Source of the DNA: Procambarus clarkii
Lineage: Eukaryota > Arthropoda > Malacostraca > Decapoda > Cambaridae
Reading direction: 5' to 3'
Assembly: GCF_040958095.1 (NCBI RefSeq)
Contig: NC_091152.1
Coordinates: 19,266,381-19,330,380 of the forward strand
Length of the DNA: 64,000 nt
Shown here: positions 33,201-43,689 of the stretch, one piece after another
Layout: every line of letters begins with the position of its first letter
How positions within the stretch are numbered: position 1 is the first letter of the stretch
Made by a program: the position numbers and the translations under genes
Notes under the pieces: model-generated
Told to the model about the DNA's origin: nothing
The model's input: the letters and a program-made list of their open reading frames with translations, nothing else
The model's database searches: none

Positions 33201-33866
33201 TGTGACCTGTGTCTGCCTGTGTGACCTGTGTCTGCCTGTGTGACCTGTGTCTGCCTGTGTGACCTGTGTCTGCCTGTGTGACCTGTGTCTGTCTGTGTGA
33301 CCTGTGTCTGTCTGTGTGACCTGTGTCTGCCTGTGTGACCTGTGTCTGCCTGTGTGACCTGGTGTCTGCCTGTGTGACCTGTGTCTGCCTGTGTGACCTG
33401 GTGTCTGCCTGTGTGACCTGTGTCTGTCTGTGTGACCTGTGTCTGTCTGTGTGACCTGTGTCTGCCTGTGTGACCTGTGTCTGTCTGTGTGACCTGTGTC
33501 TGTCTGTGTGACCTGTGTCTGCCTGTGTGACCTGGTGTCTGCCTGTGTGACCTGGTGTGTGTCTGTGTGACCTGTGTCTGTCTGTGTGACCTGTGTCTGC
33601 CTGTGTGACCTGGTGTCTGCCTGTGTGACCTGTGTCTGCCTGTGTGACCTGTGTCTGCCTGTGTGACCTGGTGTCTGCCTGTGTGACCTGTGTCTGCCTG
33701 TGTGACCTGTGTCTGCCTGTGTGACCTGGTGTCTGCCTGTGTGACCTGTGTCTGCCTGTGTGACCTGTGTCTGCCTGTGTGACCTGGTGTCTGCCTGTGT
33801 GACCTGTGTCTGCCTGTGTGACCTGGTGTCTGCCTGTGTGACCTGTGTCTGCCTGTGTGACCTGGT
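30219..33866. repeat. 20/21-bp minisatellite, about 180 units, inside a LINE
   Basis: The unit GTGTCTGCCTGTGTGACCTG occurs with or without one extra G, so 20-mers and 21-mers alternate irregularly. Minor variants have CTGTCTG or GTGTGTC. A - strand frame of about 1300 codons runs through it and into the LINE (HTGRHQVTQADTRSHRQ-type peptide), and is not a gene. The low border falls directly in LINE reverse-transcriptase sequence. Confidence 0.97.
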
Positions 33867-33879
33867 GTGTGCCTGCTAG

Positions 33880-34066
33880 CATGGAGGGACAGGAGGATAC
33901 AGGTAGAACTAAGCATGGAGGGACAGGAGGATACAGGGAGAACTAAGCATGGAGGGACAGGAGGATACAGGGAGAACTAAGCATGGAGGGACAGGAGGAT
34001 ACAGGGAGAACTAAGCATGGAGGGACAGGAGGATACAGGGAGAACTAAGCATGGAGGGACAGAGAG
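33880..34066. repeat. 34-bp minisatellite, 5-6 units
   Basis: The unit starts GCATGGAGGGACAGGAGGAT and ends with GAACTAA. It follows the preceding array with almost no spacer. Confidence 0.92.
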
Positions 34067-34548
34067 ACAGACAGAGAGTGACAGCTACACGAGGGCGTCA
34101 CAGTAACGCTGGAGATAAAAGCTGGTCCAGTATTGCCAATAACGGGGCGGGGGATGAGCGTAACGACCCCGTTATACGGCAAAATATTAGGCGTCGCGTC
34201 TCCCTGTAATCACCCAATTGTGTCTGCACGGTCGAGCTCCGCCTCTTGGACCCCGCTTTTTCTGGTGTTTAGTGCTCTTCATTTGTGTTTAATGCTCTCT
34301 AGGCTCCCGGTAATGGAAGGTGTTACCAGGGATATAGTGAACATGTGGGGTGGGGGTGTGGGGGCCAGAGGTGTGGGGAGTAGGGGGGGGCGAGATGAAG
34401 GGGGAGTATGGGAGGGGAGAGGTAAGGGATAGGAAGGTAAGGGTGAAAGTAAAGGGTGTGGGAAGATAAGGGAGGGAAAAGATAAGGTGTGATATGACAG
34501 TGTAATTATTATTACCGTGAAAATGATTATTTACACAGTTCAGTAAAC
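34067..34548. other. Spacer with diverged LINE-1 tail
   Basis: At 34205-34260 GTCGAGCTCCGCCTCTTGGA resembles the reverse complement of the LINE-1 tail. The rest is purine-rich; no gene supported. Confidence 0.4.
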
Positions 34549-34552
34549 ATGT

Positions 34553-35208
34553 TGTGACGATAATCTCTTTCAAGAGAGATTGAGCCTGCTCTTCCCTTCA
34601 AAGTACTTAACAACAACAGATAATATAGAAGATATATCCAGTAAGTATCTCCAAAACCCCACTGGCGTACCTGCTCGCCCCCGCCACCGTAAACCGGCAA
34701 ACTGCTTGTCCATTGCCTGCCTGTCGCTGATTGGCTGGTGTCCCGTCGCACCTGCCCTCCGCCCTCCGCCACAAGTTGATGTCTGGGCTGCAGTGGCCCA
34801 GAATAGTCAGAATATCCCAGTGCTCCTTGCAGTTGACATCTCTCGCTGGTAGACTAAGCCTTGGCTTTCGTGTACTAAGGGAGGTGGCAGCTCGAAGCCA
34901 ATATTCCAGCTCTATTATTATTTATTTTGCTATCACTCACTTGTCTTAACGTAACTTTTCATTTGCCAGTGATTATTCTTATTATTTTGTTGGTTGACTT
35001 GCCTTGTATATTTTATACTTAATTTTATTCATGTCTTGTTTTTCTAACGTAATTAAAATTTCATTGTTAAATTTACTTGTGTTTTGTGTGTCTTCCCATT
35101 ACCTTACCACAGATGAAAGTTCCAGCTTTTCTCTTTTTTTTTCTTTAATGTGACGAGGCCCTGCCCCTAGCTTTTGAAACAGCCGAACACCAACGCTTTA
35201 CCGTCACA
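34553..35208 (+). mobile_element. Solo LTR of the same gypsy family
   Basis: A 656-bp stretch running TGTGACGATAATCTC to CCGTCACA, clearly related to the LTRs at 21271 and 27584 but much diverged. It is flanked by ATGT on both sides (34549-34552 and 35209-35212). With no internal region beside it, it is a solo LTR, older than the complete element. Confidence 0.88.
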
Positions 35209-35295
35209 ATGTCTATTGAAGGTCAGATTATGTTTACTCTGATAAAGTGATAGACTGGAGCTGGGTCTAGCTAGACTGGAGCTGGGTCTAGCTAG

Positions 35296-35692
35296 ACTGG
35301 AGTTTGTGGTGGCCAGGGCCCCCACATGGAGGGGGCTGGTGGTGGCCAGGGCCCCACACATGGAGGGGGCTGGTGGTGGCCAGGGCCCCACACACGGAGG
35401 GGGCTGGTGGTGGGCAGGGCCCCCACACACGGAGGGGGCTGGTGGTGGGCAGGGCTCCCACACACGGAGGGGGCTGGTGGTGGGCAGGGCCCCCACACAC
35501 GGAGGGGGCTGGTGGTGGCCAGGGCCACACACGGGACACGGAGGGGGCTGGTGGTGGCCAGGGCCCCCCACACGGAGGGGGCTGGTGGTGGCCAGGGCCC
35601 CCCACACGGAGGGGGCTGGTGGTGACCAGGGCCCCCCACACGGAGGGGGCTGGTGGTGGCCAGGGCCCCCCACACACACGGAGGGGGCTGGA
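35296..35692. repeat. About 36-bp G-rich minisatellite, 11 units
   Basis: Units read GGAGGGGGCTGGTGGTGGCC followed by AGGGCCCCACACAC. Length varies between 34 and 38 bp. Confidence 0.93.
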
Positions 35693-36010
35693 GACACTGG
35701 CAGCACCGCGCCAGGTCACCGCCCGTGGCACAAAGGGGAGACAGAGCCGTGGCACTCTGGGAATTTAAGGGAGAGGGAAGTGGGAGACATTTCCCAGAAT
35801 ATGGGTGGGAGAGGGAAGATGTTGCCCATGCAGCGGCCAGGGTGCGTGTAAGGCTGCCTGCACGCACGTGCTCCCTACTCTCTCACCCTCGGGGGGGGGG
35901 GGGCGCCGCCCCCACTCCTCACAGTTGTAGACATTTACGCAGCGTGAGGCCGCCCCCCTTCTCCTCCCCCCTCACACTGCTCTCTTCCTCATGACGGACA
36001 CACCACTCAC
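35693..36010. other. Spacer with G run
   Basis: Contains a 13-base G run near 35890 and a GTGCGTGTAAGGCTGCCTGC ACGCAC inverted word. No gene supported. Confidence 0.4.
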
Positions 36011-36011
36011 T

Positions 36012-38932
36012 AGCGTAGTGTGGAGCAGAGGCCCTGGGTGTGGAGCAGGGGCCCCTGGGTGTGGAGCAGGGGCCCTGGGTGTGGAGCAGGGGCCCTGGGT
36101 GTGGAGCAGGGGCCCTGGGTGTGGAGCAGGGGCCCTGGGTGTGGAGCAGGGGCCCTGGGTGTGGAGCAGGGGCCCTGGGTGTGGAGCAGGGGCTCTGGGT
36201 GTGGAGCAGGGGGCCCTGGGTGTGGAGCAGGGGGCCCTGGGTGTGGAGCAGGGGGCCCTGGGTGTGGAGCAGGGGGCCCTGGGTGTGGAGCAGGGGCCTG
36301 GGTGTGGAGCAGGGGCCCTGGGTGTGGAGCAGGGGCCTGGGTGTGGAGCAGGGGCCCTGGGTGTGGAGCAGGGGACCCTGGGTGTGGTGCAGGGGGCCCT
36401 GGGTGTGGAGCAGGGGGCCCTGGGTGTGGAGCAGGGGGCCCTGGGTGTGGAGCAGGGGGCCCTGGGTGTGGAGCAGGGGGCCCTGGGTGTGGAGCAGGGG
36501 GCCCTGGGTGTGGAGCAGGGGCCCTGGGTGTGGAGCAGGGGCCCTGGGTGTGGAGCAGGGGCCCTGGGTGTGGAGCAGGGGCCCTAGGTATGGAGCAGGG
36601 GGCCCTGGGTGTGGAGCAGGGGCCCTGGGTGTGGAGCAGGGGGCCCTGGGTGTGGAGCAGGGGCCCTGGGTGTGGAGCAGGGGCCCCTGGGTGTGGAGCA
36701 GGGGGCCCTGGGTGTGGAGCAGGGGGCCCTGGGTGTGGAGCAGGGGGCCCTGGGTGTGGAGCAGGGGGCCCTGGGTGTGGAGCAGGGGGCCCTGGGTGTG
36801 GAGCAGGGGCCCTGGGTGTGGAGCAGGGGCCCTGGGTGTGGAGCAGGGGCCCTGGGTGTGGAGCAGGGGCCCTAGGTATGGAGCAGGGGGCCCTGGGTGT
36901 GGAGCAGGGGCCCTGGGTGTGGAGCAGGGGGCCCTGGGTGTGGAGCAGGGGCCCTGGGTGTGGAGCAGGGGGCCCTGGGTGTGGAGCAGGGGGCCTTGGT
37001 GTGGAGTAGGGGGCCCTGGGTGTGGAGCAGGGGGCCCTGGGTGTGGAACAGGGCCCCTGGGTGTGGAGCATGGGGCCCTGGGTGTGGAGCAGGGGGCCCT
37101 GGGTGTGGAGCAGGGGGCCCTGGTGTGGAGCAGGGGGCCCTGGGTGTGGAGCAGGGGGCCCTGGGTGTGGAGCAGGGGCCCTGGTGTGGAGCAGGGGGCC
37201 CTGGGTGTGGAGCAGGGGGCCCTGGGTGTGGAGCAGGGGGCCCTGGGTGTGGAGCAGGGGGCTCTGGGTGTGGAGCAGGGGGCCCTGGGTGTGGAGCAGG
37301 GGGCCCTGGTGTGGAGTAGGGGGCCCTGGGTGTGGAGCAGGGGGCCCTGGGTGTGGAACAGGGCCCCTGGGTGTGGAGCATGGGGCCCTGGGTGTGGAGC
37401 AGGGGGCCCTGGGTGTGGAGCAGGGGGCCCTGGGTGTGGAGCAGGGGGCCCTGGGTGTGGAGCAGGGGGCCCTGGGTGTGGAGCAGGGGGCCCTGGGTGT
37501 GGAGCAGGGGGCCCTGGGTGTGGAGCAGGGGGCCCTGGGTGTGGAGCAGGGGGCCCTGGTGTGGAGTAGGGGGCCCTGGGTGTGGAGCAGGGGGCCCTGG
37601 GTGTGGAACAGGGCCCCTGGGTGTGGAGCATGGGGCCCTGGGTGTGGAGCAGGGGGCCCTGGGTGTGGAGCAGGGGGCCCTGGTGTGGAGCAGGGGGCCC
37701 TGGGTGTGGAGCAGGGGGCCCTGGGTGTGGAGCAGGGGCCCTGGTGTGGAGCAGGGGGCCCTGGGTGTGGAGCAGGGGGCCCTGGGTGTGGAGCAGGGGG
37801 CCCTGGGTGTGGAGCAGGGGGCTCTGGGTGTGGAGCAGGGGGCCCTGGGTGTGGAGCAGGGGGCCCTGGTGTGGAGTAGGGGGCCCTGGGTGTGGAGCAG
37901 GGGGCCCTGGGTGTGGAACAGGGCCCCTGGGTGTGGAGCATGGGGCCCTGGGTGTGGAGCAGGGGGCCCCTGGGTGTGGAGCAGGGGGCCCCTGGGTGTG
38001 GAGCAGGGGGCCCTGGGTGTGGAGCAGGGGGCCCTGGGTGTGGAGCAGGGGGCCCTGGGTGTGGAGCAGGGGGCCCTGGGTGTGGAGCAGGGGGCCCTGG
38101 GTGTGGAGCAGGGGGCCCTGGGTGTGGAGCAGGGGCCCTGGTGTGGAGCAGGGGGCCCTGGGTGTGGAGCAGGGGGCCCTGGTGTGGAGCAGGGGGCCCT
38201 GGGTGTGGAGCAGGGGGCCCTGGGTGTGGAGCAGGGGCCCTGGTGTGGAGCAGGGGGCCCTGGGTGTGGAGCAGGGGGCCCTGGGTGTGGAGCAGGGGGC
38301 CCTGGGTGTGGAGCAGGGGGCTCTGGGTGTGGAGCAGGGGGCCCTGGGTGTGGAGCAGGGGGCCCTGGTGTGGAGTAGGGGGCCCTGGGTGTGGAGCAGG
38401 GGGCCCTGGGTGTGGAACAGGGCCCCTGGGTGTGGAGCATGGGGCCCTGGGTGTGGAGCAGGGGGCCCCTGGGTGTGGAGCAGGGGGCCCCTGGGTGTGG
38501 AGCAGGGGGCCCTGGGTGTGGAGCAGGGGGCCCTGGGTGTGGAGCAGGGGGCCCTGGGTGTGGAGCAGGGGGCCCTGGGTGTGGAGCAGGGGCCCTGGGT
38601 GTGGAGCAGGGGGCCCTGGGTGTGGAGCAGGGGCCCTGGTGTGGAGCAGGGGGCCCTGGGTGTGGAGCAGGGGGCCCTGGGTGTGGAGCAGGGGGCCCTG
38701 GGTGTGGAGCAGGGGGCCCTGGGTGTGGATCAGGGGGCCCTGGGTGTGGAGCAGGGGGCCCTGGGTGTGGAGCAGGGGGCCCTGGGTGTGGAGCAGGGGG
38801 CCCTGGGTGTGGAGCAGGGGGCCCTGGGTGTGGAGCAGGGGGCCCTGGGTGTGGAGCAGGGGGCCCTGGGTGTGGAGCAGGGGGCCCTGGGTGTGGATCA
38901 GGTGCCCTGGGTGTGGAGCAGGGGGTGTGGAA
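36012..38932. repeat. About 21-bp G-rich minisatellite, about 140 units, with higher-order blocks
   Basis: The unit is GGGTGTGGAGCAGGGGGCCC plus T; 19-22 bp variants differ in G count. The marker TGTGGAGTAGGGGG recurs at about 37010, 37310, 37560, 37870 and 38370, and CCTAGGTATGGAG at about 36590 and 36870, so blocks of roughly 250-310 bp were copied. G runs of 3-5 about every 10 bases make the + strand prone to G-quadruplexes. Stop-free frames up to 976 codons are not genes. Confidence 0.96.
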
Positions 38933-39045
38933 CCTAACAACTATTTATCCACTTACTCCATTCATGAGGTAGAGCAGCTCGGGACGAGACCAAAATCGAT
39001 ACTCGTGAGAGGAGCTTGGGTCGAGACATGTTTGTGTCGCAGAGC

Positions 39046-39079
39046 TCAGTTTAGCGAGAGTCTCGGCGGGGAGCAGACG
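39046..39079 (+). promoter_or_regulatory. Candidate Inr + DPE core promoter
   Basis: TCAGTT at 39046-39051 fits the arthropod initiator TCAKTY with A+1 at 39048. AGACG at 39075-39079 fits the downstream promoter element RGWYV at exactly +28 to +32. The surrounding 300 bp is CpG-rich and, unlike its flanks, not tandemly repeated. Confidence 0.5.
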
Positions 39080-39255
39080 CTGCGGTGCGCCGCTCCGGGG
39101 GCTTTGTTTACCACTCATGTGTCAACAATCACTCAACCTGTCCTTGTTTACGCGGTACTCGCGGAGTAGTGAAGTGTGGCGGCGCGCCGCGAGGAGTACC
39201 TCGCTGCGGGCCCTCGACGCAGGCGGGAGCCGCACTCGGCCCCTCAACACTCACC

Positions 39256-39293
39256 ATGTTTAAGGGTCTCAAGAAGCGCTTCCACTCCTCTAG
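39256..39293 (+). CDS. Candidate first coding exon of an unidentified gene
   Basis: ATG in an ACTCACC context encodes MFKGLKKRFHSS, and the exon then ends AG/GTGAGTG, a strong splice donor. The predicted 5' UTR from 39048 is 208 nt and GC-rich. It holds one upstream ATG at 39117 opening a 48-codon frame that overlaps the main ATG and stops at 39261-39263, which could lower translation. The short basic start MFK-LK-K resembles some golgins (MFKKLKQKI in GOLGA4), but 12 residues cannot identify a gene. The intron begins directly with a 26-bp minisatellite, and no second exon is visible in the remaining 24.7 kb. It could also be chance. Confidence 0.45.
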
Positions 39294-39302
39294 GTGAGTG
39301 GT

Positions 39303-40832
39303 GGCAGCCGGTGGGATGGCAGCGTGTGGCACCCTGGGGGATGGCAGCATGTGGCACCTGGGGGGATGGCAGCGTGTGGCACCCTGGGGGGAATGGCAGC
39401 GTGTGGCACCCGGGGGGATGGCAGCGTGTGGCACCCTGGGGGATGGCAGCGTGTGGCACCCTGGGGGATGGCAGCGTGTGGCACCCTGGGGGGAATGGCA
39501 GCGTGTGGCACCCTGGGGGATGGCAGCGTGTGGCACCCTGGGGGATGGCAGCATGTGGCACCCGGGGGGGATGGCAGCGACTGGCACCCGGTGGGATGGC
39601 AGCGTGTGGCACCCGGGGGATGGCAGCGTGTGGCACCCGGGGGGATGGCAGCGTGTGGCACCCGGGGGGATGGCAGCGTGTGGCACCCGGGGGATGGCAG
39701 CATGTGGCACCCGGGGGGGATGGCAGCGTGTGGCACCCGGGGGGATGGCAGCGTGTGGCACCCGGGGGGATGGCAGCGTGTGGCACCCGGGGGGATGGCA
39801 GCGTGTGGCACCCGGGGGGGATGGCACCCGGGGGGATGGCAGCGTGTGGCACCCAGGGGGATGACAGCGTGTGGCACCTTGGGGATGGCAGCATGTGGCA
39901 CCCGGGGGATGGCAGCATGTGGCACCCGGGGGATGGCAGCATGTGGCACCCGGGGGGGATGGCAGCGTGTGGCACCCGGGGGATGGCAGCATGTGGCACC
40001 CGGGGGATGGCAGCATGTGGCACCCGGGGGGGATGGCAGCGTGTGGCACCCGGGGAGATGGCAGCATGTGGCACCGGGGGGGATGGCAGCGTGTGGCACC
40101 CGGGGAGATGGCAGCGTGTGGCACCCGGGGGGATGGCAGCGTGTGGCACCCGGGGGGATGGCAGCGTGTGGCACCCGGGGAGATGGCAGCGTGTGGCACC
40201 CGGTGGGATGGCAGCGTGTGGCACCCGGTGGGATGGCAGCGTGTGGCACCCGGGGAGATGGCAGCGTGTGGCATCCGGGGGGATGGCAGCATGTGGCACC
40301 CGGGGGGGTGGCAGCGTGTGGCACCCGGGGGGATGGCAGCGTGTGGCACCCGGGGAGATGGCAGCGTGTGGCACCCGGGGGGATGGCAGCGTGTGGCACC
40401 CGGGGGGATGGCAGCGTGTGGCACCCGGGGGGATGGCAGCGTGTGGCACCCGGGGGGATGGCAGCGTGTGGCACCCGGGGGGATGGCAGCGTGTGGCACC
40501 CGGGGGGATGGCAGCGTGTGGCACCCGGGGGGATGGCAGCGTGTGGCACCCGGGGGGATTGCAGCGTGTGGCACCCGGGGGGATGGCAGCGGCTGGCACC
40601 CTGGGGGGATGGCAGCGGCTGGCACCCTGAGGGATGGCAGCGGCTGGCACCCTGAGGGATGGCAGCGACTGGCACCCTGGGGGATGGCAGCGGCTGGCAC
40701 CCTGGGGGGATGGCAGCGGCTGGCACCCTGAGGGATGGCAGCGGCTGGCACCCTGAGGGATGGCAGCGGCTGGCACCCTGGGGGGATGGCAACGACTGGC
40801 ACCCTGAGGGATGGCAACGACTGGCACCCGCT
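39303..40832. repeat. 26-bp minisatellite, about 58 units
   Basis: The unit is GGATGGCAGCGTGTGGCACC plus a run of CGGGGG. The first and last units read CCTGG or CCTGAGG rather than CCCGG, so the array is graded from edge to centre. It starts within 10 bp of the candidate splice donor at 39293. Confidence 0.96.
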
Positions 40833-40923
40833 GCCATCCTAGCACCTATACAGTCATTACACAGTTGTCTCGCTCTTCTAAACAATTGATTTCCCCTCCC
40901 AGCACAGTCTCTATATTACTGTG

Positions 40924-41006
40924 TATAGTCACCTAGTTGTGCTTGCCGGGGTTGAGCTCTGGCTCTCTGGTCCCGCCTCTCAACCGTCAATCAATCAACT
41001 GTTACT
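40924..41006 (-). mobile_element. LINE-1 family 3' tail
   Basis: CACCTAGTTGTGCTTGCCGG, GGTTGAGCTCTGGCTCTCTG and GTCCCGCCTCTCAACCGTCA are the reverse complement of the LINE-1 end. Confidence 0.75.
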
Positions 41007-41029
41007 AATTACTAAGTCTTAATTATGTC

Positions 41030-41385
41030 GATGTTTGCAGGTGATGCGAAGCTAATGAGGGTGAGACGGATAAGGATTTTAAGATTCTCCAAGAGTCCCA
41101 AAGATGACTTAGCTGTTCCGAGAAATGGCTGCTAGAGTTCAATAACAGCAAGTGTAAGGTGATGGGAATGAGATCAAGAGACTGGAGAGGCTCAGATAAA
41201 AAGAATAACGCCAGCCGCATGCTTACGCTACGCCGGCACAAGTCAGAACATTCTTCAGGAAAATTAGCATGTATGATGGGAAAATTGGTCAGGAGTCAGT
41301 GTATTAGACCAGCAACGGTTAGAAAAGCGGGATCCAAGAGCTAGAGCTTGATCCTGCAGGCACAAATAGGTGACTACACACACAC
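41030..41385 (+). mobile_element. LINE reverse-transcriptase fragment with its own tail
   Basis: Frames read MFAGDAKLM (from a FADD motif), LQESQR, then EKWLLEFNNSKCKVMGMRS. The 3' tail GGGATCCAAGAGCTAGAGCT then GCAGGCACAAATAGGTGACT is related to but distinct from LINE-1. Dead copy. Confidence 0.7.
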
Positions 41386-41436
41386 ACACACACATGTACA
41401 CCATGTGTGTGTGTGTGTGCATGTGTGTGTACATCT

Positions 41437-41505
41437 AGATGAGAGGAGGGACCAAAGAGCCAAAGCTCAACCCTCGCAAGCACAAATAGGTGAGTACAAA
41501 TAGGT
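41437..41505 (+). mobile_element. LINE-1-type tail
   Basis: GAGGGACCAAAGAGCCAAAG, CTCAACCCTCGCAAGCACAA and ATAGGTGAGTACA, followed by a CA repeat. Confidence 0.7.
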
Positions 41506-41507
41506 GA

Positions 41508-41609
<102 letters not shown>

Positions 41610-41611
41610 TA

Positions 41612-41762
41612 CGCCTCGTGGCTCAGTGTAAAGTCCTCAAAGGGTCATAGTCCTAAAGGCCCGGGTTCAATTCCCAAAGGCAGAAACAAATGGTCAGAGC
41701 TTCTTTCACCCGATGCCCCTGTTCACCTAGCAGTGAATAGGTACCTGGGAGTGAGACGGCTG
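41612..41762 (+). mobile_element. SINE-C head fragment
   Basis: CGCCTCGTGGCTCAGTG head, B box GGGTTCAATTCCC, then TTTCACCCGATGCCCCTGTT and AGGTACCTGGGAGTGAGACG. The LINE-like tail is missing on this copy. Confidence 0.7.
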
Positions 41763-41859
41763 CAGCGTGCGTGGGTGCACGTGCGTGTGCGAGCGTGGCC
41801 ACAAAGACACTGAGGCCCGGGAAAGAGTAGGTTTACCAGGCGAGTATCGACGGGTGCTG

Positions 41860-41965
41860 TTGCCGGGTGGGGGGGCGGGGGTGTTGCCGGGTGGGGGGGA
41901 GGGGGTGTTGTCGGGGGGGGGGGGGGAGGGGGGTGCCGTGTTGCCGGGGGGCGGGCGGGGGAGCT
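41860..41965. repeat. G-rich simple region
   Basis: G runs of up to 10 with GTGTTGCCGGGTGG words; likely G-quadruplex forming on the + strand. Confidence 0.7.
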
Positions 41966-42039
41966 GAGATTGGGCGCCCCCCTGTGTGGCCGCGCTCTCC
42001 GCCCCCACTCACTGGTGTATGTGTGGCGGCTTCTTGTCC

Positions 42040-43458
42040 CTGGCTGCTTGTAGAGTGGTCCCTGGCTCCTTGTAGAGTGGTCCCTGGCTCCTTGTAGAGT
42101 GGTCCCTGGCTCCTTGTAGAGTGGTCCCTGGCTCCTTGTAGAGTGGTCCCTGGCTCCTTGTAGAGTGGTCCCTGGCTCCTTGTAGAGTGGTCCCTGGCTC
42201 CTTGTAGAGTGGTCCCTGGCTCCTTGTAGAGTGGTCCCTGGCTCCTTGTAGAGTGGTCCCTGGCTCCTTGTAGAGTGGTCCCTGGCTCCTTGTAGAGTGG
42301 TCCTGGCTCCTTGTAGAGTGGTCCCTGGCTCCTTGTAGAGTGGTCCCTGGCTCCTTGTAGAGTGGTCCCTGGCTCCTTGTAGAGTGGTCCCTGGCTCCTT
42401 GTAGAGTGGTCCCTGGCTCCTTGTAGAGTGGTCCCTGGCTCCTTGTAGAGTGGTCCCTGGCTCCTTGTAGAGTGGTCCCTGACTTCTTGTAGAGTGGTCC
42501 CTGGCTCCTTGTAGAGTGGTCCCTGACTTCTTGTAGAGTGGTCCCTGGCTCCTTGTAGAGTGGTCCCTGGCTCCTTGTAGAGTGGTCCCTGGCTCCTTGT
42601 AGAGTGGTCCCTGGCTCCTTGTAGAGTGGTCCCTGGCTCCTTGTAGAGTGGTCCCTGGCTCCTTGTAGAGTGGTCCCTGGCTCCTTGTAGAGTGGTCCCT
42701 GACTTCTTGTAGAGTGGTCCCTGGCTCCTTGTAGAGTGGTCCCTGGCTCCTTGTAGAGTGGTCCCTGGCTCCTTGTAGAGTGGTCCCTGCATGGCTCCTT
42801 GTAGAGTGGTCCCTGGCTCCTTGTAGAGTGGTCCCTGGCTCCTTGTAGAGTGGTCCCTGGCTCCTTGTAGAGTGGTCCCTGGCTCCTTGTAGAGTGGTCC
42901 CTGGCTCCTTGTAGAGTGGTCCCTGGCTCCTTGTAGAGTGGTCCCTGGCTCCTTGTAGGGTGGTCCCTGGCTCCTTGTAGAGTGGTCCCTGGCTCCTTGT
43001 AGAGTGGTCCCTGGCTCCTTGTAGAGTGGTCCCTGGCTCCTTGTAGGGTGGTCCCTGGCTCCTTGTAGGGTGGTCCCTGGCTCCTTGTAGAGTGGTCCCT
43101 GGCTCCTTGTAGAGTGGTCCCTGGCTCCTTGTAGAGTGGTCCCTGGCTCCTTGTAGAGTGGTCCCTGGCTCCTTGTAGAGTGGTCCCTGGCTCCTTGTAG
43201 AGTGGTCCCTGGCTGCTTGTAGAGTGGTCCCTGGCTGCTTGTAGAGTGGTCCCTGGCTGCTTGTAGAGTGGTCCCTGGCTGCTTGTAGAGTGGTCCCTGG
43301 CTGCTTGTAGAGTGGTCCCTGGCTGCTTGTAGAGTGGTCCCTGGCTGCTTGTAGAGTGGTCCCTGGCTGCTTGTAGAGTGGTCCCTGGCTGCTTGTAGAG
43401 TGGTCCCTGGCTGCTTGTAGAGTGGTCCCTGGCTCCTTGTAGAGTGGTCCCTGGCTCC
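42040..43458. repeat. 22-bp minisatellite, about 64 units
   Basis: The unit is TGGTCCCTGGCTCCTTGTAG plus AG. A run of about ten units at 43210-43430 carries CTGCTTG instead of CTCCTTG, and one unit has an extra GCAT word (42789). A - strand frame of about 600 codons is a repeat artefact. Confidence 0.96.
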
Positions 43459-43625
43459 TTGTAGTGTGGAGGGCTTGTAAAGTAGTGTGGACGGCTTGTA
43501 AAGTAGTGTGGAGGGCTTGTAAAGTAGTGTGGACGGCTTGTAAAGTAGTGTGGAGGGCTTGTAAAGTAGTGTGGAGGGCTTGTAAAGTAGTGTGGACGGC
43601 TTGTAAAGTAGTGTGGAGGGCTTCC
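43459..43625. repeat. 21-bp minisatellite, 8 units
   Basis: The unit TGTGGAGGGCTTGTAAAGTAG alternates with GGACGG. It shares the CTTGTA word with the 22-bp array it abuts, so it may be a derived neighbour. Confidence 0.93.
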
Positions 43626-43689
43626 CCATACCCCCTTACTATTGGGGTATGGGGAAGAAACAGTGGACCGTTAGATATTCCATAATCGG

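Noticed and set aside
30219-33866. CRISPR-like regular repeats
   Set aside because: There are no unique spacers between units; direct abutting repeats in an animal genome.
29944-33916. - strand open frames of about 1300 codons rich in His, Gln and Thr
   Set aside because: They translate a 20/21-bp repeat and run into dead LINE sequence at one end; two overlapping frames are open at once.
35304-35851. Overlapping Gly/Trp-rich and Pro-rich frames
   Set aside because: Artefact of the 36-bp G-rich array; the same stretch is open in five frames.
36010-38940. Pro/His/Gly-rich and Trp/Gly-rich long frames
   Set aside because: Both strands and several frames of a 21-bp G-rich array are open together, which shows absence of stops, not coding.
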